A stretch of DNA of 64,000 nucleotides, taken from contig JAUIIL010000002.1 in assembly GCA_030431635.1 (NCBI GenBank), positions 124,001 through 188,000 of the forward strand. The letters are read 5' to 3'. This stretch comes from Bacteriovoracia bacterium. Lineage in GTDB: Bacteria > Bdellovibrionota > Bacteriovoracia > Bacteriovoracales > Bacteriovoracaceae. The notes under the pieces were generated by a model. It did not search any database and was not told the origin of the DNA. It worked only from the letters and a program-made list of their open reading frames with translations. Both the position numbers and the translations under genes were made by a program. Of this stretch, positions 26,662-34,472 are shown in pieces (positions within the stretch are counted from its first letter, which is position 1; each line of letters begins with the position of its first letter).

Positions 26662-26900
26662 TGAACTTAGAACTTTTTCTTATGACTTTAATTATTGTAC
26701 TTGTTCTTATTGCTGGAATGGCCATTGGGGTTATTTTTAGTAATAAAAGTCTTAAAGGATCTTGTGGGGGAATTGGAGCTCTTTTTGGAGACCCTGAAAA
26801 ACCTTGTATGTTTTGCGGTAAGAAAGATGAGTGCCCGAATGAAAAGAAAGAAAAATGTAATGGTGAAAACTTTGTTCCTGTAGATGAAGAAAGAGCATAA
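26661..26900 (+). CDS. nqrM: NqrM, assembly factor of the NQR complex
   Basis: A 79-residue DUF539 protein needed in Vibrio for building the iron centre between NqrD and NqrE. One N-terminal transmembrane helix (LFLMTLIIVLVLIAGMAIGVIF) is followed by the signature LKGSCGGIGALFG, then the cysteines of PCMFCGKKDECPNEKK. The conserved cysteines are probably used in iron delivery. It overlaps apbE by one base and the AlkB-like gene by 17 bases, so the eight NQR genes form one unit. Confidence 0.94.
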   Translation: MNLELFLMTLIIVLVLIAGMAIGVIFSNKSLKGSCGGIGALFGDPEKPCMFCGKKDECPNEKKEKCNGENFVPVDEERA

Positions 26901-27456
26901 CCTTCTTCCTTGTGATGGGGAAGTTTTTTACTACCCTTCGTTTTTTTCCCCTTTGAATATCGATTCCTTTGCTCAAAAAATAAAATGGGAAAGACCTCCC
27001 ATTAAACTTTTTGGAAAAGAGCACCTCACTCCTCGATTAGTTTGTTGGATGGCTGAACAAAAAATTTCATATAAATACTCAGGGATTGAACTTCCCATTC
27101 ATCAATGGAATGAAGATGTTCTTGTACTAAAGGAAAAGATAGAAACAAATTTTTTAGCTTCTTTTAATGGAGTTCTTCTTAATTATTATCAGCACGGAAA
27201 ACACTATATGGGAATGCACTCAGATAATGAAAAGAGTTTGGGAGATAGACCTCTCATTGCCTCAGTGAGTTTTGGAGAGAGTCGAGTCTTTGTGTTTAAA
27301 CACAAAAAACTAGACTTAAAATACGAAATAACTTTGGAGGATTCTTCTTTACTGATAATGAGAGGAGAGACGCAAAACTTTTGGAATCATGGCCTAAAAA
27401 AAGAAAAGAAAAAAACTTTACCAAGGCTTAACATGACTTTCAGGAAGGTTTTATGA
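26884..27456 (+). CDS. alkB: AlkB-like 2-oxoglutarate/Fe(II) dioxygenase
   Basis: Probable oxidative demethylase of alkylated DNA or RNA bases. Motifs: LLNYYQHGKHYMGMHSDNE with the iron-binding H-x-D, the sheet IASVSFGESRVFVFKHK, SLLIMRGETQNFWNHGL with the distal iron histidine, and PRLNMTFR with the 2-oxoglutarate arginine. At 190 residues it resembles the compact ALKBH2-like bacterial group more than E. coli AlkB. It is the last gene of the nqr transcript, overlapping nqrM by 17 bases. No functional link to NQR is evident. Confidence 0.88.
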   Translation: MKKEHNLLPCDGEVFYYPSFFSPLNIDSFAQKIKWERPPIKLFGKEHLTPRLVCWMAEQKISYKYSGIELPIHQWNEDVLVLKEKIETNFLASFNGVLLNYYQHGKHYMGMHSDNEKSLGDRPLIASVSFGESRVFVFKHKKLDLKYEITLEDSSLLIMRGETQNFWNHGLKKEKKKTLPRLNMTFRKVL

Positions 27457-27457
27457 A

Positions 27458-27486
27458 CACACCCGAAAAACGGGTGTGCTTTTTTA
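27458..27486 (+). terminator. Rho-independent terminator of the nqr operon
   Basis: CACACCCG (27458-27465), loop AAAAA, CGGGTGTG (27471-27478), then C and six T. The GC-rich 8-bp stem begins immediately after the AlkB-like gene's stop codon. Confidence 0.92.
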
Positions 27487-27609
27487 TCTCTGTCAATAAA
27501 TATAAAATTAGACTAACATCTTCTTGCATTCATATTGTAAACGTTGCCTTTTTTTATACGAACCTTTTAAAATTTTAATACTTAAAATGAATTTGGGGGA
27601 GAGGTTACT

Positions 27610-28035
27610 ATGGCGCGTTTGAACGCACACCTCGGCAAGAGGCAACTTAAAGCTCTACAGGAAAAATTAGAAGAAGATTCTTCAAGAATTAAAGAGAACT
27701 TTCTCTTGAAAAAAAGAGAGTATTCTGAATCACGGGTCGAACATAAAGATGATGTTGATGCGGCCAATGACACAATTCTTATTACAACAAATATGAGATT
27801 TACTAATAGAGAAGCAAACTATCTCAAAAAAATTATTAAGGCCTTGGCCAAATTTGAAACAGATGAGTATGGTGTTTGTGAAGACTGTGGCGATCAGATC
27901 TCTTTTGAGAGATTAATGGCCAGACCAACAAGTGAGATGTGTATTGTCTGTAAAGAAGAAGCAGAAATGGAAGAAAAGCATAGTATTCACCATAAGCAAT
28001 CTTCTTCAATGGGAAGGACGCTTAGTTTACGCTAG
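27610..28035 (+). CDS. DksA/TraR-family zinc-finger protein (first of two)
   Basis: A 141-residue protein with a coiled-coil N-terminal part (RQLKALQEKLEEDSSRIKENF) and a C4 zinc finger YGVCEDCGDQISFERLMARP followed by MCIVCKEEAE. DksA/TraR proteins enter the RNA polymerase secondary channel and, with ppGpp, change promoter output. The DxxDA tip motif of true DksA may be the DDVDAAND stretch (about 38-45). GGGGGAGAGG lies just upstream of the ATG. A second paralogue is at 49617. The M48 gene overlaps its 3' end. Confidence 0.85.
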   Translation: MARLNAHLGKRQLKALQEKLEEDSSRIKENFLLKKREYSESRVEHKDDVDAANDTILITTNMRFTNREANYLKKIIKALAKFETDEYGVCEDCGDQISFERLMARPTSEMCIVCKEEAEMEEKHSIHHKQSSSMGRTLSLR

Positions 28036-28828
28036 TAGACTTTTATTCTTTTTCATTTTTCTTTTCTCTTGCTCCAGTGATCCTTTTTCGCGCAGAAAGC
28101 AATTGAAACTTATTCCTGAGAGTACATTAAGAGCGGAAGCAGAAGTCTCTTATCAAGAAACCCTTAAAAAAAGCCAAGTAGATAGGTTCTCCTCGGATGC
28201 TCAGGCCGTTAAAAGAGTAGGAAAGAGGATCCAGACAGCTGTTGAAAGTTACTTTGGGCAATCTCGAGCAGGAAAAGAATTCTTAAAAGATTACAAATGG
28301 GAATTTAATCTTATTAAAGATGCTCAAGTTAATGCTTGGGCCATGCCCGGTGGAAAAGTCGCTTTCTATACGGGGATTATGAAAATATGCCAAGATGATG
28401 AGGGGATAGCTGTCGTTATGGGCCATGAAATAGCTCATGCTCTTATGGGGCATGGTAATGAAAGGGCCACCTCACTTCTCATTCAAAATTTTGGATTGAT
28501 GGCCTTGGATGAGCTGTATCTCAAACAAAAAGTAGAAGGTCGAAAAAGAAATCTTATTATCGCAGGACTTATGGGGGGAACGACATTGGGAATTCAGCTT
28601 CCCTTCAGTCGGTTTCAAGAAACCGAAGCCGATGAAATAGGATTAATACTTATGGCCTATGCTGGCTATAATCCCGAAGCAGCTCCCAAGTTTTGGGAGA
28701 GGATGAAAAAAGCATCGGGAAGCTCTACTCCTGAGTTTCTTTCAACCCATCCTTCAAGTGAAAAAAGAATTCAAAACCTCACAAGTAAACTTCCTGAAGC
28801 TCTTAGAGTTTATAAAAAAAATCTTTGA
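27932..28828 (+). CDS. M48-family metallopeptidase, probable lipoprotein (start uncertain)
   Basis: Zinc peptidase of the LoiP/BepA type, expected at the outer membrane. The active site is MGHEIAHALMGHG (HExxH), with the third ligand Glu in FQETEADEIGLILMAYAGY and STHPSSEKRI near the end. A lipobox-like FLFSC follows a hydrophobic stretch (ASRLLFFFIFLFSC). The only ordinary in-frame starts are GTG at 27932 and TTG at 27944, deep inside the DksA-like gene (104- or 92-base overlap), giving an odd 40-residue basic N-region before the hydrophobic core. No ATG, GTG or TTG lies nearer the lipobox. The peptidase call is firm; the start is not. Confidence 0.85.
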   Translation: MRCVLSVKKKQKWKKSIVFTISNLLQWEGRLVYASRLLFFFIFLFSCSSDPFSRRKQLKLIPESTLRAEAEVSYQETLKKSQVDRFSSDAQAVKRVGKRIQTAVESYFGQSRAGKEFLKDYKWEFNLIKDAQVNAWAMPGGKVAFYTGIMKICQDDEGIAVVMGHEIAHALMGHGNERATSLLIQNFGLMALDELYLKQKVEGRKRNLIIAGLMGGTTLGIQLPFSRFQETEADEIGLILMAYAGYNPEAAPKFWERMKKASGSSTPEFLSTHPSSEKRIQNLTSKLPEALRVYKKNL

Positions 28829-28836
28829 GTTTGAGT

Positions 28837-29973
28837 CTATTTTTCTTTATTAGTGGGTATTAGAGCTGAGAAAAAATCCATAATAAAATTTATATCCCAT
28901 CCTATAATGAAATTGGGATCAGATGAGCTTAAATAAATAAACAAAGCTTGAGTTGCAACTAAAGAAATAACCAAAGATTTATCTTTTAAGACTTGTTTTG
29001 GGTTATAGTGATTCTTTAGCAACGTTTTCAAATCATAGCCATGGATAGACTGCATTTCACTAATAAACTCTTCTTTACTTAAATGGGCCTTTTCTAGAGA
29101 GGCAATTGCTATTTCAAACAAATCGTCAGACATTTTCTGAGGGCTTACTTTCATCACTGCATTAATCATCTCATCGTTAATGAGCCCTTTTCTTTGCTCT
29201 TCTGATATTTGTTTCATTTGTGATAGCTGAAGTAATTTTTCTCTATACTTCTCTCTGTGGGCTTCTTTTAGTTTTTGAATAAGCTTTTCTCTCGTGTCTT
29301 TTGGAATTCTTTGTGCTAATTCCCATTGTGCTCCTATCGAAGGTTTTTCTCTTAAATACTTCAAATAGGGTTTCAAAGGAGTTGGGATTATTATTGTAGA
29401 ATCAATTTTTGAAAGTAATCCTAGTAGAATGGCTGAGAGTTTTCTGCGTTGATAGTCGTCTGCATGTCCGGCTTCATGGATTAGTCCTGAAAAAATTTTT
29501 TCAACAGTTAGTTCTTCTTCACTAAAAGGGTGTCGAATTTGATTTTTTATGGGGTCGTAAGAAACAGTTTCTAGGACTTCATTTTTTGATTTTTGAAGAA
29601 GAGAACGAGAAATATTATTACTGTACTCACTTTTTGAAAGCTTTTCCTGTGATTTGATGAGTTTTTGAACTTCTGAATTTTCTTTGAAAAAGTTATTGAG
29701 AATTTTCTGAAGCGATTTTTGAGAGTTTAAAGAAGCAGATTGAAGTCTTCCTTCTAGCAATAACTTGGTAAATAATTTTATCTTATCTTCGTTTTGGTAA
29801 AAATCTTCAGAAGAGGAGATTTCTTGTAGTGCTCTTTCATAATCCTCTCCCAGTCTCCACTCTCTCCCGTCATCAATAAATGAGTGATGAATACTTCTTC
29901 TGATCTTTAAACATGCTAAGGGAGAAGATTCCACAACTTGGACGAATAAGTAAACAAACAATAAAATTCTCAC
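28837..29973 (-). CDS. secreted protein with HEAGH zinc-site motif, putative metallopeptidase
   Basis: The 378-residue protein begins with a signal peptide (MRILLFVYLFVQVVESSPLAC). The central LIHEAGHADDYQRRK (around residues 165-179) is an HExxH motif with a charged continuation, as in zincin-type peptidases. The third ligand cannot be placed with certainty. Most of the rest is charged helix (REKLIQKLKEAHREKYREK). A hydrophobic stretch near the C-terminus (VISLVATQALFIYLS) may be an anchor. It runs convergent with the M48 gene, eight bases away. Substrate unknown. Confidence 0.6.
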   Translation of the reverse strand: MRILLFVYLFVQVVESSPLACLKIRRSIHHSFIDDGREWRLGEDYERALQEISSSEDFYQNEDKIKLFTKLLLEGRLQSASLNSQKSLQKILNNFFKENSEVQKLIKSQEKLSKSEYSNNISRSLLQKSKNEVLETVSYDPIKNQIRHPFSEEELTVEKIFSGLIHEAGHADDYQRRKLSAILLGLLSKIDSTIIIPTPLKPYLKYLREKPSIGAQWELAQRIPKDTREKLIQKLKEAHREKYREKLLQLSQMKQISEEQRKGLINDEMINAVMKVSPQKMSDDLFEIAIASLEKAHLSKEEFISEMQSIHGYDLKTLLKNHYNPKQVLKDKSLVISLVATQALFIYLSSSDPNFIIGWDINFIMDFFSALIPTNKEK

Positions 29974-30138
29974 AATGAGTAATCGGAATTTTTAATCAAG
30001 AATATGAGGTATTGTAAATAAATTACGTTGATTAAGCCGCTGAAATTACTCAGGTTCTTTAAACGTCTATATCTTATCCAACGGTAGCAAATAGCACCGC
30101 TCAACTAGTTAATTTCAGAATAGTAAACGCGAGAAATT

Positions 30139-30156
30139 TTGGCATTTAACCTGCTT
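30139..30156 (+). promoter_or_regulatory. candidate sigma-54 promoter of the PilZ gene
   Basis: TTGGCATTTAACCTGCTT has the -24 GG (30141-30142) and -12 GC (30153-30154) separated by exactly ten bases. It deviates from the TTGC element by one base. The predicted start near 30166 suits the ribosome site at 30184. A near-identical frame (TTGGCA-N6-CTGCTT) occurs at 49458. Confidence 0.45.
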
Positions 30157-30197
30157 CATTATCATTTTGAGAGGGGAGATTATCAGGAGGATAATGA

Positions 30198-30869
30198 GTG
30201 AAGCAATTAAGTAATAAAATTGATTTTAGAAAAATCTATCAGCCCTTGGAGGTTTTGAATCTCCTCCATGGAATAAGAGGAGTAAATCGAAAGATAAGTC
30301 TTTGGCAAAATCTAGATAAAAAAAAGATTTGGGGGGAGGTCAGTCTAGTTAAAATAAACAAATATCAAAACGAAATTGATTTTATTAGTAAAAAAGGTCA
30401 TCTTAACTTTAACTCGACAAAAGAAATTTATTTTTACCATCCCAATAAATTTCTTATTTTTAAAAGTCAGATTGTTCTTAATTCAAACTTTAAACTCACA
30501 ATCAGATTTCCAGAGATGGCCATCTCCTCAGAAGAGCGCCAAGAAGAAAGGGTAAAGCTTAAGTATTATAAAAAAATGGGACTTTCTTTTTCACAAGTGA
30601 TGTCTCATAAAAAAAGAGAGCTTCAGTTTAGAAAACCACTTATTGATATTTCTTCACTAGGTCTCTCTTTTCAAACGAGTGTACGAGAAAGAGAATTTTT
30701 CAAAAAAGGAGATCGTATTTCGATGCGTTTTTATAAAGAGGGTGCTGTTGGAGGTCACATTCATTATATCAATGAGAGAATAGATAATTATATGGGTAAC
30801 AAGAGCTTTAAAATTGGAGTTCTTTTTGAAAGGCCTCAAAAGATAGAGGATTTAGTGGATTTTGTTTAA
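30198..30869 (+). CDS. PilZ-domain protein, predicted c-di-GMP receptor
   Basis: The C-terminal half carries the two PilZ motifs: an arginine motif (EERQEERVKL, about residues 112-121) and DISSLGLSF (D-x-S-x-x-G). The N-terminal half is a YcgR-N-like beta domain without clear motif. The GTG at 30198 is the start: CAGGAGG ends seven bases upstream and the frame opens MKQLSNK. An ATG at 30194 in another frame stops after six codons. PilZ proteins bind cyclic di-GMP and change motility or secretion; in predatory bacteria they affect gliding and prey entry. A sigma-54-like promoter lies upstream. Confidence 0.8.
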   Translation: MKQLSNKIDFRKIYQPLEVLNLLHGIRGVNRKISLWQNLDKKKIWGEVSLVKINKYQNEIDFISKKGHLNFNSTKEIYFYHPNKFLIFKSQIVLNSNFKLTIRFPEMAISSEERQEERVKLKYYKKMGLSFSQVMSHKKRELQFRKPLIDISSLGLSFQTSVREREFFKKGDRISMRFYKEGAVGGHIHYINERIDNYMGNKSFKIGVLFERPQKIEDLVDFV

Positions 30870-30928
30870 CTTAGATTGAACTTAAGTAGCTAATATCGCA
30901 TCTATTATCTGACAATCAGATAGAATTC

Positions 30929-30967
30929 CTAACGAAAATCTAACAAACATTAGTGCTTGGATATGAT
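30929..30967 (+). promoter_or_regulatory. candidate Pho-box-like direct repeat and -10 box
   Basis: CTAACGA (30929-30935), AAAT, CTAACAA (30940-30946): a 7-base repeat with 11-base period, the layout of PhoB boxes but with a different sequence. A good -10, TATGAT, follows at 30962-30967. The downstream gene is a Na+/phosphate symporter, which makes phosphate control plausible. Confidence 0.3.
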
Positions 30968-31011
30968 ACATAGAGTCTAGAATAGATAAGCTATTTTTTG
31001 AGGAGACTCTC

Positions 31012-32151
31012 ATGAATACACAAGTAAAGACTGAAACCAAAAGCGAAACAACCGACCTATTAATAAGAATTACTAGCGTTATAGCACTTCTTTTTATTTT
31101 TCTAGTTGGAGTGAATACACTTTCTTCGAGTTTTAAACTTTTAGGAGGAGGTTTTGCCAAAGGCCTTCTGAATATATCAGCTAACCCTTTTGTCTCTCTT
31201 ATGACTGGAATGTTTGCAACTGTTTTGTTTCAAAGCTCTTCAGTCACAACTTCTATTATAGTTGGACTTGTTTCTTCAAGTGCTTTAAGTTTTGAAGGGG
31301 CCATTCCTATGATCATGGGAGCAAACCTCGGAACTTCAGTCACCAATACTTTTGTTTCTCTTGGCTATATTAGAAGCCATTCAAATTTTAAAAGAGCTTT
31401 TGCGGCAGCCACTATTCATGATTTTTTTAATATTTTATCTGTCTTTATTCTTTTACCTTTAGAACTTACAACAGGAGTACTATCAAAATCAGCTCTTTAT
31501 TTGGCCAATACTTTTTATGGTGCTTCAGCGAGTATGAAATATTCAAGTCCTCTAAAAAGTGCGATAAAACCTCTTACTAATGCTATTAAGCATTTCTCTA
31601 CTAAGTTTCTTGGGTTTGAAGATACTTGGGCCGGAATTGTGATGGTTGTTATTTCCGCTGTGATTATAATGAGTGCCTTAAGTTTTATCGTAAAAATAAT
31701 GAACGTCATTGTTGAAAATCATAAAGGGGAGATTATTGAAAAGCTTTTAGCAAAGAACGCCTACCTTACAATTCTTTTTGGAACACTTCTGACTATTGCT
31801 GTTCAATCAAGCTCGATAACAACGTCACTATTAGTACCAATGGCCGGTTCTGGAGTTCTTACCCTTGAAACAATTTTTCCAATAACTGTTGGAGCGAACA
31901 TAGGAACAACAACAACAGCTCTATTAGCTTCTCTTACAGGTAATGTAATGGGGCTTGCGATTGCTCTTGTGCATTTTCTTTTCAACGTAGGTGGAACTCT
32001 TATTTGGTTTGTTCCAGAGAAATTAAGAGTAATTCCTCTATGGTGCGCTCGAAAATTGGGAGAAGCAGTTGAGAGAAACCGCCTGGTAGGGCCTGGGTAT
32101 ATTGCTGCTGTCTTTTTTATATTTCCAATACTTATGATCTATTTCATCTAA
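31012..32151 (+). CDS. Na+/phosphate symporter (NptA/SLC34-like)
   Basis: Sodium-driven phosphate importer of the inner membrane. Two inverted Na_Pi_cotrans repeats are seen: ATVLFQSSSVTTSIIVGLV with GANLGTSVTNT in the first half, and IAVQSSSITTSLLVP with GANIGTTTTALLASLTG in the second. The QSSS motifs form the substrate site. It has about eight to ten hydrophobic helices in 379 residues. It lacks the PhoU-like C-terminal domain found in many bacterial versions, so it is closer to NptA. GAGGAG lies upstream of the ATG. It fits a marine, Na+-using cell, as does NQR. Confidence 0.9.
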   Translation: MNTQVKTETKSETTDLLIRITSVIALLFIFLVGVNTLSSSFKLLGGGFAKGLLNISANPFVSLMTGMFATVLFQSSSVTTSIIVGLVSSSALSFEGAIPMIMGANLGTSVTNTFVSLGYIRSHSNFKRAFAAATIHDFFNILSVFILLPLELTTGVLSKSALYLANTFYGASASMKYSSPLKSAIKPLTNAIKHFSTKFLGFEDTWAGIVMVVISAVIIMSALSFIVKIMNVIVENHKGEIIEKLLAKNAYLTILFGTLLTIAVQSSSITTSLLVPMAGSGVLTLETIFPITVGANIGTTTTALLASLTGNVMGLAIALVHFLFNVGGTLIWFVPEKLRVIPLWCARKLGEAVERNRLVGPGYIAAVFFIFPILMIYFI

Positions 32152-32231
32152 AATTAAATAGCTTTAAGCAAAAAAGTGAATTGGTTTATCGCTTTTTTTT
32201 GTGGTAGCTAAGCCTAAAAGGGGTTTTAGAT

Positions 32232-32834
32232 ATGTTAAAGTTTTTTCTTATTTTTCTCTCTATCAAGACATTCGCATTTGATAGATGTTCATCTGAATTA
32301 AAGAGCAATTATAAAGCTATAATTTCTTTCTTAGGAAAAAAGGATGCTATCAAATTAAGCTCAAAAGAATTACTTGAAAAAGAGAAAGAAGAAAAAATAG
32401 AAGAGCTACTAAAGGTGAGAAAAGTTTCTAGAGAGTCTTTGGAAGAAGCTTTGGAATATGCTGTTGATTTTCTCAGTCTAGGAAATATTGCGACTATTTA
32501 TAATATAGATGCTCTTGTTATGGCCTATGAAAGTTCTCCAGAAGTATTTGAGTTCATTAAAAAGAATAAAAAAAATGAACAAAGATATGTTTATTTACAA
32601 CTCTTCACTGCTCTTAACATTATTGAAGTCCTCCAAGTTTTAGAAAGAGAAGAGGAAGTCGATATTTTAAAAAATTACCTAGAATCCTTAATGAAAGAAG
32701 TTCAAAAGAAGAACTCGAAAGCTCATGAGATGGCCCGTCAGATTCAAGCTCTTAGAGAATATATTAGCCTGACAGGGAAGTTTTCATCTAAGAAAAGTTC
32801 TGTAGAGTTTTGTGAAGCAGTTTTTCGTCTGTAG
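32232..32834 (+). CDS. secreted helical protein of unknown function
   Basis: The 200-residue product begins with a signal peptide (MLKFFLIFLSIKTFAF). The mature part is almost entirely charged alpha-helix (LLEKEKEEKIEELLKVRK). Two cysteines, near the start (DRCSSE) and near the end (EFCEAV), could be joined. No domain was recognised. It ends seven bases from the convergent HD-protein gene and follows the phosphate symporter by 80 bases without a visible terminator. Confidence 0.55.
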   Translation: MLKFFLIFLSIKTFAFDRCSSELKSNYKAIISFLGKKDAIKLSSKELLEKEKEEKIEELLKVRKVSRESLEEALEYAVDFLSLGNIATIYNIDALVMAYESSPEVFEFIKKNKKNEQRYVYLQLFTALNIIEVLQVLEREEEVDILKNYLESLMKEVQKKNSKAHEMARQIQALREYISLTGKFSSKKSSVEFCEAVFRL

Positions 32835-32840
32835 CTAAGT

Positions 32841-34151
32841 TTAGTCTTTTTCAATCTCAATACTAGTGAGTACATCAATAATTTGATGAAATTGTTTTGA
32901 TTTATACTTTTTCTTAAGAATCTCAAAAATAATATTATATTTAAAAAGTGGTTTTGTTTTGTTGTGTAAGAGAAACTGTTCAACAAAAGCTTCAGAAATA
33001 ATAAAAACTCTCGCCAGTGGAATAATATTGGTATCAGGTTGAGCAGGGAAGCCTCGACCAAACTTGGCCCCATGGTGCTGCATAAGAATTGAGTCGAGAT
33101 CAACTGGCATTTGATTCCACTGCTTAATCTTTGTCGCAACCATATAAGCGTGGCTTTCAACAACCTCTCTATCTTTATCATTAAAAACAGCGGTTTCTAA
33201 AAATTGTGTTTCTGATATAAATTCAGGGTGCTTAATATAAAGAGGTGTTAGGTAAATATCATGCAGAATGTTTGCGATCCCCATTTTATGAATCTGTTCA
33301 TCGTTTCCCCAACTCATATTTTCTAAAATATGTTTCGTCGTATATTGCAAAAGAACACTATGTACATAAAGGTAATTTGTTTGGTTTTTAATAAGCAGCT
33401 TAAAGAGTTTCAGGAAGGGTTTTTCTTTTCTTATAATACTGTTAATAACTTTGATAGCTTTTGAAGCAACATCTAACACTTCTTGAGCTTGAGCTTCATC
33501 TTTAGTGAGTTGATGGGCCAAATTCTCAACAACATTTTCACTAATTTTTAAAGCTTCTTTTGAACTCATAAGTTCAATATACTTTTCCATGTAATTAATT
33601 GTTAAATAGTTTATTAACTTGAGTCTTTCTTTTGACTCGATAAAAAAGTGTTTATCTTTTATTTGTTCTTTGCTTACAGAAATATACTCATCCCCTTTTT
33701 TCGAATAAATTTCACAAGGAGGATTATCTAATAAGGGAAGTAATCGATTGGGTAGTTGATAGTGAGAGTTAAGTGGTTTGTTTGCCATCATTTGGGCCGT
33801 GATCCCAAAGGTCTTTGCACCTATTCTAAGAATAGATTTTAAATCAAAAATATTTTGAATAATATGAGCATCTGCAATATGAAGCTCTTCAGAGTCGTTT
33901 TCACGATTGTCGACAACTACGATGGACGTATTAGGGGCCTTGGAGGCTTCTATCAGTTTACTGGTTGATTTTTCCCCTAGCTTATAAAAAAAGATGATGA
34001 AGTCGAAGAGACCCTTGGATATCTTGAGTTCTTTTTCTGCATTATCAAACGAATTGATAATTTTCGCACCAGAGTCTATATAAACTTGTAAATTGACTTG
34101 GTATAGAAGAGCAATATCTAAGTTGTCACAAATGATAAGTGTCTTATTCAT
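32841..34151 (-). CDS. receiver-like and degenerate HD-GYP-type signalling protein
   Basis: The N-terminal about 115 residues look like a receiver fold (TLIICDNLDIALLYQVNLQV, then FDFIIFFYKLG) in which the phospho-acceptor position is not an aspartate, so it may be a pseudo-receiver. The C-terminal half is an HD phosphohydrolase: VHSVLLQYTTKHIL, ANILHDIYLTPL (HD), ESHAYMVATKI and MQHHGAKFGRGFPAQ, where HD-GYP proteins have HHE-x-x-D-G-x-G-Y-P. Metal-ligand histidines are kept but GYP reads GFP and the HHE glutamate is missing. Cyclic di-GMP breakdown or binding is possible, not shown. Transcribed alone. Confidence 0.65.
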   Translation of the reverse strand: MNKTLIICDNLDIALLYQVNLQVYIDSGAKIINSFDNAEKELKISKGLFDFIIFFYKLGEKSTSKLIEASKAPNTSIVVVDNRENDSEELHIADAHIIQNIFDLKSILRIGAKTFGITAQMMANKPLNSHYQLPNRLLPLLDNPPCEIYSKKGDEYISVSKEQIKDKHFFIESKERLKLINYLTINYMEKYIELMSSKEALKISENVVENLAHQLTKDEAQAQEVLDVASKAIKVINSIIRKEKPFLKLFKLLIKNQTNYLYVHSVLLQYTTKHILENMSWGNDEQIHKMGIANILHDIYLTPLYIKHPEFISETQFLETAVFNDKDREVVESHAYMVATKIKQWNQMPVDLDSILMQHHGAKFGRGFPAQPDTNIIPLARVFIISEAFVEQFLLHNKTKPLFKYNIIFEILKKKYKSKQFHQIIDVLTSIEIEKD

Positions 34152-34301
34152 TAGAGACTATTTTAGCGTGTTGGGGCGGTAAGCTCAAAACTAAATAACG
34201 CGTATTAAAAAATATTTTATGACGCATTGGGGGAAAATACAGTAATTCAGTTAGACAATCTTGGAATAAAAAATAATAATTTTAATAGGTTGAGTGTTTT
34301 G

Positions 34302-34389
34302 TGGTGCCCAGGACGAGACTTGAACTCGTACAGCTTTAAAGGCCGCAGGATTTTAAATCCTGTGTGTCTACCAATTCCACCACCCGGGC
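34302..34389 (-). tRNA. tRNA-Leu(UAA)
   Basis: Read leftward from 34389: acceptor GCCCGGG pairs with CCTGGGC (one G-U pair), followed by discriminator A and an encoded CCA (34304-34302). The D arm contains GGTAGACAC, the anticodon stem CAGGA/TCCTG encloses loop TTTAAAA with anticodon TAA (34355-34353), and a long variable arm, typical of leucine, precedes the T arm GTTCAAGTC. Total length is 88 nt including CCA. Confidence 0.95.
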
Positions 34390-34410
34390 ACTAAAATGAA
34401 ATTACTCACG

Positions 34411-34440
34411 ATAATGAACTAAGAGGCAAGGAACTGTCAA
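34411..34440 (-). promoter_or_regulatory. promoter of tRNA-Leu
   Basis: On the minus strand TTGACA (34440-34435), 18 bases, then CATTAT (34416-34411). The start of transcription would fall about 15 bases before the mature tRNA 5' end at 34389. The same bases precede the lipoprotein gene on the plus strand. Confidence 0.5.
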
Positions 34441-34472
34441 TTAAAACGATTTTATGTAAAAGAGTACTCCAA

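Noticed and set aside
30905-30923. Hairpin TTATCTGA-CAA-TCAGATAG after the PilZ gene as terminator
   Set aside because: No T-rich tract follows on either strand, the stem is AT-rich, and the loop is only three bases; it could be an operator, but nothing supports that.
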